Shown: positions 53,466-62,426 of the stretch, piece by piece
Layout: each line of letters starts with the position of its first letter
Numbering within the stretch: position 1 is the first letter of the stretch
From: Asparagopsis taxiformis
Lineage: Eukaryota > Rhodophyta > Florideophyceae > Bonnemaisoniales > Bonnemaisoniaceae
Reading direction: 5' to 3'
Length of the DNA stretch: 64,000 nucleotides
Assembly (NCBI GenBank): GCA_030407315.1
Contig: JALQPE010002554.1
Span: forward strand, 124,001-188,000
The notes under the pieces: model-generated
The model's database searches: none
What the model was told of the DNA's origin: nothing
The model's input: only the letters and a program-made list of their open reading frames with translations
Translations under genes and position numbers: made by a program

Positions 53466-53867
53466 CTTTCCAGTTGTGTTATATTCGATTATTTGTACAT
53501 TGTCCCAGCTAATTCCCTTCTTGAAAGTAGCTTCATTCGATTCGTTGTTGTCGGGATAATATTACACGACACTCTGAGCCTTTCACAACAAATGTAATCT
53601 CATCCGTATGACAGCTCTAATTAACTTTCTTTTCTCAAGTCAATAAGAGCTTTTCAGCGACTACCATTGAGTTCCTATAATCTCTGGATAGTATGATCAC
53701 TTTGTACCAAAAAGAAAACGGATCTGCGCGCGATGTGAGGACTAACGTCACTGGAATATGAAACTAGAAGGGATATGCGAATTGTGATGACTTACACACG
53801 ATGGATAGTGGTCATTAACGGAATTTGCATGCATACAAGGTACGTGCTGCAGGAAATCTAGGAACCT
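53466..53867. other. Non-coding 3' part of Harbinger
   Basis: AT-rich sequence between the second gene and the right terminal repeat. Nothing recognisable. Confidence 0.6.
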
Positions 53868-54351
53868 CTGGTTGTCCTCTGGCTGTTTTGGATCCTCTGA
53901 GTAGCTCATTTTGGCGTATGAGTGAGATGATCGGGTCGAAAGTGATGGGGCGAGAGTGAAAACTATCGTATCGAGCTTTGAAGCAGCTGGTACCAGCGCA
54001 CAGGGTATCTGAGATGTCTACAACTTCGTATGCCGACACACGCACGGAGGAGGAATGAAGCAGGCTGTCCTGGCCAGATGAGTTCACGCGCCATTCAGTT
54101 TCCGTGACAAGTTCGTACTCTTCACAATATGTGGTTTTTGGTGCTACTTTGTCTTGCTTTCTGAAAGTACAGCAACTTTTCGTTTATAGAACATGTTCCA
54201 AACCTATATCGAGCATTACACCTAGATAGCTTTGTAAACAAAGCTGAGCTTCCCTTGGACTACAGAAGGAAAGATCCAGCACCGTGTCGACACCACTACC
54301 GAGCCACAAAGTACCCCCCAACTACTCATTTTCGATTTGCCGAAACCCACT
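53868..54351 (-). repeat. Right long terminal inverted repeat of Harbinger
   Basis: Reverse complement of 50325-50810 with scattered substitutions, ending CCGAAACCCACT before the duplicated AGT. Confidence 0.88.
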
Positions 54352-54354
54352 AGT

Positions 54355-54679
54355 ATCAGGACACATTCTATATTGGGTCAGTGCGGTAATTTGGGTCAAA
54401 TTTATTGTAAAAAGATCGATGTTTGCCATGTGAGTAGCCGGCTGAAATGGCGCGAAGTACTCTAGCACCCAAACCAATGGACTACAGGCTTCTCAAATTA
54501 TGCCCGTTGGACCTCTGTCCTTAGCATTACAATGAATGGTCTCCTTGAAGCAGTTCCATCATTCTGAGTAACAATTCCACATCCGGCCTTCCACAAACTC
54601 CTTTCTGAGGATTCGGTATCCTGGCTTATCGAATGTTAATGTTGATGCACTCAGCTGCTTCAAAAAGTCCGAAATTATC
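54355..54679. other. No gene recognised
   Basis: Sequence between Harbinger and the pogo relic; perhaps the relic's non-coding 5' part. Nothing identifiable. Confidence 0.5.
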
Positions 54680-55760
54680 CAGATATGAGGCTGCTCGACA
54701 ATAGGTTCTTATGTGGAAATACTCTATTTGAAATGCTGCAAAGCAACGTAAGATATCGAATACACTGCTCCAGAGATTCATACTTGGAAAACTGGAGAGA
54801 GGAGGAGAAGAAAGCCTATACTGACGTCTCAAGAAGAGAGCGAAATTGTGAGGGCTGTCATCGAATTTTCGCGGAATGGCACGCCAATTTCCCGCCAATG
54901 TCGGAGAGACATGATAGGAATATTTGTACACAAACTACCAATAGGTTGCCAAACACAATTGCAATTCAGAAATGGAATACCAGGAGATTCGTTTTTTCGA
55001 AACTTTATGGGAAGGCACCCAGATCTTTCTCTGAAACACTGTACAAACCTTGAAAAACCATAAGCGGATGCAATATCGGCAAAAAAACTTGGCAACGTAC
55101 TTTGCCAGAATCCATCAAGTTTATTGTGAATATCAGATAACACGTAGTGCCCAAATTTTCAATTTTGACGAGAGCGGATTCACCACCTACAGCAGCTATC
55201 GTGGGAGAGCTAAGGCTCTTTTGAGCTTTCTAAAGGATTTATAATCAATGCTAAACAGCTGAAGTGGGCTTCAAATTCTCAACATGCTACTGTTATGCCA
55301 GTAGTGTCTGCAGATGTAACAGTATGGTCACCATTAGTGATCCTACAAGACATAGCTGCAAAGTACCGAATAATGTATGACTGTGTTTTGCAGACACCTT
55401 CCAATTTTCTCCGAGCAAAATTCGCTGGTGTCGTATATAGACCCTGCTGGTATGAACAGTGAGATTTTCTTTCAATGGGCAAAGAAATTTATTGAGGAAA
55501 CTACTGCGCGTCTTACTAATCATCGAAATATATTGTTAGCTTTCAATGGATACGGTGCGTACATGACCTAAAAAACTCTTAGATTGCTTCGTGACAATCG
55601 AAGTGTCGGTTTTGCATTTCAAGCCCACTCTAGCCATCGCACCCAAGCGCTAAATTATTCAGTATTCTCACCGTTCAAGACTTACTTGCGAAATGAAATT
55701 AACAAGAGAACACTTAACACAACTTCGGAAATGCGAAATGATGTCTATACAATTTTTTAA
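54680..55760 (+). pseudogene. Pogo/Tigger-like (DDE_1, CENP-B type) transposase relic
   Basis: Blocks in three frames keep the family order. An N-terminal helix-turn-helix region (AVIEFSRNGTPISRQCRRDM, FFRNFMGRHPDLSLKH, about 54850-55050) resembles the CENP-B-type binding domain. Then IFNFDESGFTTYSS gives the first catalytic Asp, VMPVVSADVTVWSP-like sequence and VVYRPCWYEQ follow, NHRNILLAFNGYGAY sits where the second Asp block (usually LLLDGHGSH) should be and has lost it, and SSHRTQALNYSVFSPFKTYL ends the core. Multiple frameshifts and stops show long decay. No terminal repeats were recognised. Confidence 0.7.
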
Positions 55761-57491
55761 ATGGTGACAATCGGATACTGAAAGGCGTTAAAATATGAAA
55801 ACATTATTTTTGGTTTCTTAGGGGTTGGATTGTGGATCGAAAAGAAGAAAAATGTGATACCAGATGTGATCAAAGTCTCGGACATAATAAATATTGAGTA
55901 ACATGAATGTCAGGTTGATGGTCACATGGGTTTCAAATCTTTGGTCGAAATGTTGAAAACGTCGCGTAACTTTACTGCGATCAGACGGCGAGGTGATCAC
56001 CAATTAGACAGTCAACAGTTTTGAGGGTTTTTTGCTTTCATCAGATGTTTTCATTTCTGCCATTGGTCGGCGAGAAGAGCAACGCGAAAGGGAAAGAAAT
56101 GAAAGGACCGCACGGTCGGAAGCCGTCGAACAAAGTCGTAAAGAAAGAACTACAAAGTATGGAGAGAGGACAATACAGAAAAGAAGGGAGGGAGAGCATC
56201 GCCAAGAGCACATCAAATAGTTGTCTGGAAGGCATGAAAGAGGAAGGATACTGAAAGAAACGAGAAAAAAAGGAGAAGGATTGCTCGGCTAAGGAAGGGA
56301 ACATCCTAGGAGGATACTTTAGTAGCATTCAATGGATTACAGAAAAAAATAAAGATCAGAATTGTCAGCCGGTAGAGCGCGACCCAAATTTTGCCTCAGT
56401 AGGGTTGATTGGGAGGCTATCGGTTCCAACGGGGATTGACTTTTTCGCCCCCGTTTGTACTCGTTCAACTATGGTGGAAGGCGGTCATGTGATTTACCAA
56501 GGCATGGACTAGCAATTGAGAAAGGAACAGAGACATGAGGATGAGAAGCTATATTTGCATTCATCTATTCAGAATGACCCAAGATTTGTAACCTAGATGA
56601 TATCTTCCTCACTGTATAAATACGCATCGACAGCAGACACAAAACAATAAACGGAGAGATCACGAGCCAACTGATCTTTAACAGGGGACGGTTGCACAGC
56701 CGTGACAGTCTGTCTGAAATAGAGTACAGTGTGAAGCATTCACCACGCGGGCTGCCCTATGAATCCAAGCCTGTCGCGCCGCGCCCACACTCGTTCCGCC
56801 AGGGTCACGTCAGATTACCAGCAAAATCAGGCTTCAAATACCCTCCCTAAATTTGATTGAGACAGGGCCATACTACGTCCAATTACGTCGCTGTAAAGTT
56901 CGGCACGAGATATTGATTAGTGTATAACAGCCCAGAAAACCTCGTACGAGCCAATCAGCGTTCCCAGAAACCATCTCTGAAGCCCTCCTGGCCATTGATA
57001 TCTAACTCGCTGTACCTATGGTAGCATCGGCTCTACTCGTGAAAACAGGGGTTCAAGTACTCCAGTCCATGCTGGTTGGAACAGGTCATCTCCGTACTTC
57101 CGTGCATGACCAGGGCCGTCCTCTTCGTCGAACCGAGAGCTCGGCCAACATTGAAGCAAGTCCGCTCGTATACAATCTCGGGTTCGTCGAAACTCGAGAG
57201 AGCAAGCTACGGCAAGCCAGTGGCACCGCACGAGTCAAATGGCGCAACGAGCAACACATGGCTGAGCCTTCTACAATCAATATCACAATTTTCAGCGCAG
57301 CCACGCCCACATGTTTTGCCATATTCCAGTTCGGAAATGTGCATACTATCATCGCCAGCACGCAGTAAAGCTGCAAATTGAAACATTTTCGCAACCGTAC
57401 ATTCGTTCATACAACTGAGCGATGTCGAGCAACTCTATCGCACAGTCGTCATCAAGTCTACTCGATACTTTCTCCCCTGTCTGGTCTGACA
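55761..57491. other. No confident gene; purine-rich stretch and possible small frames
   Basis: 56021-56330 is strongly purine-rich (GAAAGGGAAAGAAATGAAAG), giving Lys/Glu-rich chance frames. Overlapping frames on both strands at about 57016-57410 have some protein character (minus 57410-57207: CGRGCAENCDIDCRRL) and could belong to a small divergent gene upstream of 57492, but none is decisive. A TATAAATA sequence lies near 56616. Confidence 0.4.
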
Positions 57492-58211
57492 ATGGTCGTG
57501 AATCTAGCTTTGGTTTCACTGCTAGTGACGATTTGTTTGGGCGCGAATTTCACCATCCCGATCGATGAACGTGTGGCGGCTCCAAAATGCTCATTCGTCG
57601 TACTTCCGCGCTCGCTCTGTTCACGATGCCCACTGCTGCCATACTCGCGCACTGGAAATTTTGCGCGCGCACAACAAATCTACGACATTGATGATCCGGG
57701 GTGTCTGGCGGGAATCCGGAAGTATTCGCAGATGAATCCGTGCGATAAGGTGCGAAGAAAGCAGTTGAAGAATATGAAAGATCCGATGATGCGGGATCGA
57801 ATCGGCGTGTTCATGTACTCTGTTTGTGAAACATGCTGCGATTGCATACCTCGTGGCGCGAGATCGAACCAGTTTCGACGACGCAAACGTAGTGGTTGGA
57901 CATTATTGACGGAGGTTAACAGAGGAAATTGTCCCGCGCATGCTGTGTACGACTTGTGCAGAGTTTGGCCAAGTATCCGAAGCGTTGTGAGACCGGGATT
58001 GAAACCCAACTTGGACTGGGAGGAGGTTTGTCCGTGGCTGAGAAGCTGGCTTGTAGGACCGGATAGTCGTGGTTGGCTTACAAATGGAAATGCGGATATG
58101 GATTGGAGAATTCGTAGGTTTCTGACACAGTTCAATGCGAATGCGAAGTGTCGGAAGCAGAAGACGTGGAAAGCTTGCGCAAAGATGGAGCTTGCGCAGG
58201 AAAGGATTTGA
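57492..58211 (+). CDS. Secreted Cys-rich protein of unknown function, 239 aa
   Basis: I start at ATG 57492 because MVVNLALVSLLVTICLGANF is a good signal peptide with cleavage expected near LGA/N; the in-frame upstream extension to 57378 lacks such character. The mature part has about 14 cysteines in paired patterns (CSFVVLPRSLCSRCPLL, SVCETCCDCIPRG, CPAHAVYDLC, CPWLRSW), many Arg and several Trp, which suggests a disulphide-stabilised extracellular or lumenal domain. There is no transmembrane segment after the signal peptide. No stop or frameshift interrupts it, and it stands between elements as a probable host gene. I do not recognise the family. Confidence 0.75.
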   Translation: MVVNLALVSLLVTICLGANFTIPIDERVAAPKCSFVVLPRSLCSRCPLLPYSRTGNFARAQQIYDIDDPGCLAGIRKYSQMNPCDKVRRKQLKNMKDPMMRDRIGVFMYSVCETCCDCIPRGARSNQFRRRKRSGWTLLTEVNRGNCPAHAVYDLCRVWPSIRSVVRPGLKPNLDWEEVCPWLRSWLVGPDSRGWLTNGNADMDWRIRRFLTQFNANAKCRKQKTWKACAKMELAQERI

Positions 58212-60306
58212 AGTACATTGGAATTGATAGCGGATGAAGCTAGATCTACAGGTAAACTGTTTCTCGATTAAGACGACTATGGTTATCGTACTTTTGGACG
58301 TGCTATGTTGCGGTTGTTGAAACGTGTTATGAATGTAGATGACACATCGAGAAAGTTGAGAAGTGAAAGAGTTGATCATCGCATCGTGCTTCCATGGGCT
58401 TCCGACCGGGAAGAAGGATCGCGGAAACCTTTCGACGGTATCGCAAGTTATCTAGCTGCAGACATCACGACGGAAAACAGTCGCGATTTGAAGTGGAGGT
58501 GGCGGTCAATGACAGGACGTTGAGGTCCTGGAATGAGATGCCCTTGAGATTGCAGGCAATGATAGCAGCGTGGATGTGATAGTTTTCAGGATAAATTTAT
58601 GATGTCAATTCATATTTGAATTTGAGCAATGAATCTATCATAGAAATAATTGGTTTATGTCATTTTGAATGATGACCCGTGTGAACTGTTTATTGTGAAA
58701 TCTTCGGTAAGCCAATCAGACGTGCTACTGGTAGCAGCGCTGTCTGTCAAGATGTATTTCAAGATGAAATTCATTGGAGGATATCTATCTGAGATGTGCT
58801 GAGAGAAACGTTTCAGAGAAGCCTGTCTGTATGATACGTACAGTATGAAAGCCCTGGATACATGCGGCCCCGTTCAATTAATTGATCACAATGAAAACTA
58901 ATTGTACAATTATCAATAATTACTCTCTCGAGAAAAAATTGACTCCTCGGAAATTTTACTGTGCGGTGGCCAGTTTCCCTAGACAAGCTGCGACTGCCTT
59001 GCAGAACCATGACGGCCACAACGGACATGTGCGCAGATTGCTCTACAGCTTTGGATTACGCGCTTCTCTTTGAGTTCAAGCTGTGGCGAACCATGAACCA
59101 TTACGTTGGACCCGAGAACGCCACCTGTTCATGAAAGTTTCCGAACTATTCTCGAGTTCCCACCTTCTTGTCACCATGACAGCCCACTAGTTCCAACCGC
59201 AATCAAGCGATTTCTGGCACCATGGTACCATTGCATCACATATGATGAAAGCCCAATATTGTCGCATGCAATTTCTTTGTCACCCGTTTTTCCCGACGAG
59301 TCGGTCAAGTAATCTTCCCGTGTAACGCTGTATTCTGCCCAAAAATATTTTAACGAGACGTTTGATCGAAACACCAGCTTTGGTACAGATGACACGAGAA
59401 TGTCAATGCTTTGCTTCCGATGGTGACTAGTACCGCGTCTAGCGGTTCCATTGTTCTGAAACGGGACATTTTGAATGACGCCAGCACTGATGCAAATGAT
59501 ATATTCTATATTATGCCAATCACGACTAACATCACGTGGTCGATGTGATCTCCCTCATACCAACATGGGAATCAATTTGATTGGCCACGCAATACTTTCA
59601 TAACGAGGCTTTAGGAAAAGACACCCGATTGATGAGTGACCATGACGGTGCAGAGACTACTCCGCATGCAACCTTTATATCATATATCATATTCCCATCC
59701 TTTCTGCGACAACAGACGAAAACTACGTTCCACACGGGGAATTTGCACACATGGATTACATTTGTTTCCACGATCTCGCTATGGGACGAAACATGACATC
59801 TCATCTCGGCGACGGAAAAAATATTTTTCCTTTGCGCGAAGGTTTTGGACTTGGTCGGGAATTTGAACAGCTACTAGCGCAATTTTTCCGGCTCACGAAT
59901 CTACTTGCAATGTAGAGTCATACTTTCGTCTAATTCCACTCTCTTGCAAGTCTACTCACCCAATCTCTCAACGCAATTCCTGCTCTTGAAGCAACAAGAC
60001 AACATGTCTATGGCTTGGATGAGCAACGGGAGATTATCTGTCGTCATAGAAGCTTTCAGATTGCGGAAATCTCATATCATTCTAAGGAAGAACTATGCTT
60101 CAACCAGATTCAATCTCGAATAGTATAGTAACTGTCACTCGGTATTACGCCCTGTAACCATACATCCCTAAAAGCAACTTGAAGCGCCCATAACCTTCGG
60201 GTCTCGAATATTTAAGCTCACGCTGGCTGGCAGAACTTCGTCTGATCGATACATCCATCCACCCACTAAAGAAAGAAGTCATCACAACAAACCGCTGAAT
60301 TGAATC
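58212..60306. other. No confident gene; possible decayed coding piece at 59650-60123
   Basis: Most of this is AT-rich and featureless. On the plus strand about 59690-60123, one frame reads DENYVPHGEFAHMDYICFHD and LREGFGLGREFEQLLAQFFR, then after a stop EATRQHVYGLDEQREIICRH. This has real-protein character but no recognised domain. The stretch 60120-60306 should contain the promoter of the next gene: TATTTAA lies at 60209-60215, 90-95 bp before its ATG. Confidence 0.35.
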
Positions 60307-60507
60307 ATGAGAGTAACTGTCTTCGTTCTCCTAATGTGTATCCTGATATCCGCCACATTTTCCGTAAATGTTCTCACCTCAGGGCGCCGTTTACGACGTT
60401 TGCGAAATGCACCCAACCCATGCTCTTCCGACTGTGTGACAAAGATGAAAGCAAAGAAACTGTGCAATTTGGTTGGAGCTGTTGAGAGAGGCTGTGTAAC
60501 GAACTGA
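60307..60507 (+). CDS. Small secreted basic peptide with four cysteines, 66 aa
   Basis: ATG 60307 opens MRVTVFVLLMCILISATFSV, a clear signal peptide with likely cleavage after TFS. The mature part is basic (SGRRLRRLRNAPN, including a dibasic/RXXR-like processing site) followed by a compact region with four cysteines (NPCSSDCVTKMKAKKLC and ERGC). The TGA stop is at 60505-60507. A TATA-like box sits ~95 bp upstream. The length, basic pro-region and Cys spacing resemble secreted peptides of many lineages, but homology cannot be judged at this size. It ends 33 bp before the LTR of the next element and seems undisturbed. Confidence 0.65.
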   Translation: MRVTVFVLLMCILISATFSVNVLTSGRRLRRLRNAPNPCSSDCVTKMKAKKLCNLVGAVERGCVTN

Positions 60508-60539
60508 AGCTGATGCCAGCAATGGCCAGCATAAACTAG

Positions 60540-61496
60540 TGTATTCTAGACACTACAAGTTACACTAAGTTTACTCATATACTATAGGCTGCTAGAAAGT
60601 AACTTGCTGTTACGCCTAGAAGTATCTAGTTGGCTATGTCATCGAGTGATGTCATGATGGCATCATGTTAGATTTATTTTGATGACATAATTTTATTTAG
60701 ATTAGTATTTTCTAGAATTAGTTCGACATCGAACTACAATTCTATGGTGGGTATAAAAAAGGCATGGTCAACTCCGGTCTTGGGGGATCGGAGGCATCAT
60801 CGATCATTCAACGAAAACAACTACCACTCAGCTATCCCGTATACACATTCGTTTCACTGGTAGCATCGCTTTCTACGGGCGCACTGAGTGAGCAGTTCGG
60901 CAAACGCCGGCCGACTGCAAGCTCTTGGCTGAAAAGCCATCGTTGGGAGTTATTGAACACCTGAGGGCAGGAGTGCCAGGTGTAAGAACTGTAGTGTCTC
61001 CTACCCCTTGAGCAAGGGTAAGTTACCTGAGGGCAGGAAGGCCAGGTAACTAAGGGCCTACAGGAGGGACTGTAAGTGGTCAACCCGAGGGCAGGAGAGC
61101 CGGGTTGTACCTGAGGGCAGGAGGGCCAGGTGGTGTCTGAGGGCTGGAGAGCCAGACATCCCACTTACAGAACCTAGATCGGAAGTCTAGCTTCCTGGAG
61201 GGATTCTTGATTCTCAAGACTATCCTCTGACCAGTCCTGTGCTGTCGCCAATTGTATTCCCTATACATCCTATTCCACTTGTTGGCTGTTAGCTAGGTGG
61301 ACCGACAGGGTCACGGATACGGGTAACGCAGGCTTGATAGGGGTAAGGACTTGGACTAAGAGGGGTGGAGAGGAGATAGGAAAACTTGAGGAAAGTTGGG
61401 TACGGTCGACTCGCGAAACTTTCTTATAGGGTAAGGACACCGAAGGGTTTACATCGTAAACTGGTGGGGATATCCCGAACGGATCGTTGAACCACA
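60540..61496 (+). repeat. Probable 5' LTR of the second gypsy element
   Basis: It starts TGTATTCTAGACACTAC and ends GATCGTTGAACCACA, giving TG...CA ends about 957 bp apart. A TATA box, GTATAAAAAAGG, lies at 60751-60762, so transcription should start near 60785. A TGG (TGGGGTGGGTGTGATCAG) begins 5 bases beyond the end and may be the primer site. The limits are provisional because the other LTR is not in the window. Confidence 0.6.
60957..61158 (+). repeat. Five tandem hairpins with constant loop and covarying stems
   Basis: Each hairpin has a 15-nt core GAGGGCAGGAGNGCC (one variant GAGGGCTGGAGAGCC; one AAGGCC) enclosed by complementary arms that differ: ACACCT/AGGTGT (60957-60983), AGTTACCT/AGGTAACT (61021-61051), CAACCC/GGGTTG (61081-61107), ACCT/AGGT (61109-61131) and TGTCT/AGACA (61134-61158). 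The core itself can pair GGC with GCC. They lie downstream of the TATA box, so they would be in the 5' end of the RNA. Confidence 0.85.
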
Positions 61497-61658
61497 TTCC
61501 CTGGGGTGGGTGTGATCAGAGTGCTGAAATTCCTCTCTCCGCGGGTAGAGGACCCGTCGTCAAAGGACGAATCCTTTCAAAAATTAGAAACTGGAAATTT
61601 GTTGTTGAAGAAGAAAGAAGTTTTTTAAGGTTTTAAGTTTGGGAAGAACACTGTCATT
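61497..61658 (+). other. Short leader between LTR and gag
   Basis: 162 bp holding the possible primer-binding site and a T/A-rich stretch just before the gag ATG at 61659. No other feature. Confidence 0.6.
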
Positions 61659-62426
61659 ATGTCGTTATTGAAGCCCAATAAGCCCCCGACATTCGATGGA
61701 ACGCGTGATGCGTTTACTGTTCGGACGTGGCTACACTCTGTTGGAAGGTACATTTCTCTCATTCAGGTAGGCTCGGATGCAGAAATATCCGATAAACAAG
61801 CTATTGATTTCGCTTCGACGTTCATGACAGGGGTGGCTGCCAACTGGTGGTTTACCGTTGTCAACGGAGCGAAAATGCCTGATTCTTGGGAGGCCTTCTC
61901 AAACCTGGTTATTCAAGAGTTTGTTCCTCAAGATAGTGCTGTTAGAGCTCGCGATAAGCTCAGCAAGTTGAAACAGAAAACAAGCGTTTCTGCCTATCTT
62001 TCCGAGTTTAGGAACATCGTAATCAATATCCAGGATATGAGTGAGGGTGAGAAGTTGGCTCGTTTCTGTGAAGGTCTCAAGTCTCATATTCTTCTTGATG
62101 TTCGCAAGAACAATCCATCGGACCTTGATGCCGCTGCAAATATTGCTCTTAGCGTTGATGGTGCTTATTACGGAGCTGGGTTCTATACAGGAAAAGTTGT
62201 TCCTTCAAGTTATTCCGGGTACGCTCCCATGGAAATCGGCAACTTCGAGAAAAGCCATTCCATGAATGCCCAGAAGAGGAAGGATATTCGTGAGAACCTA
62301 TGCTTTGTATGTCACAAGCCCGGTTGCAGAGCGTATAGGCACAAAGGGGAAGTCAAGAAGAGGCTTAATACGAACAACACTCAGGTTCATTGGGGAGCAC
62401 CAAGTTCCTTTCCACAGGAAAACTAG
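61659..62426 (+). CDS. Gag of the second gypsy element, 255 aa
   Basis: ATG 61659 opens MSLLKPNKPPTFDGTRDAFT. The retrotransposon gag domain spans about residues 10-165 (VRTWLHSVGRYISLIQVGSD, FMTGVAANWWFTVVNGAKMP, LVIQEFVPQDSAVRARDKLS, ARFCEGLKSHILLDV). Near the end is a zinc-knuckle-like CFVCHKPGCRAYRHKG, in which the Cys/His spacing is non-standard. Stop at 62424-62426. Pol follows in the -1 frame with overlap. It is intact and the usual size for a small gypsy Gag. Confidence 0.9.
   Translation: MSLLKPNKPPTFDGTRDAFTVRTWLHSVGRYISLIQVGSDAEISDKQAIDFASTFMTGVAANWWFTVVNGAKMPDSWEAFSNLVIQEFVPQDSAVRARDKLSKLKQKTSVSAYLSEFRNIVINIQDMSEGEKLARFCEGLKSHILLDVRKNNPSDLDAAANIALSVDGAYYGAGFYTGKVVPSSYSGYAPMEIGNFEKSHSMNAQKRKDIRENLCFVCHKPGCRAYRHKGEVKKRLNTNNTQVHWGAPSSFPQEN

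Larger units (their letters stand above)
50325..54351 (+). mobile_element. PIF/Harbinger DNA transposon
   Basis: Ends AGTGGGTTTGGGCAAATCG (50325) and the inverted counterpart finishing CCCACT (54351) are flanked by the 3-bp direct repeat AGT (50322-50324 and 54352-54354). Terminal inverted repeats are about 485 bp long (50325 to ~50810 and ~53868 to 54351), with scattered mismatches. Inside are the two genes usual for the superfamily, a DDE transposase and a second DNA-binding-type protein, both on the plus strand. Three-base target duplications are a superfamily trait, although TWA is commoner than AGT. Both genes carry in-frame stops. Confidence 0.88.

Noticed and set aside
56440..56690. 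Solo LTR suggested by TATAAATA and AATAAA near 56616-56650
   Set aside because: No consistent TG...CA ends with a target duplication could be found.
60957..61158. Tandem repeats in the LTR as a simple minisatellite
   Set aside because: Spacing between units is irregular and arm changes are compensated, which a plain minisatellite would not show.
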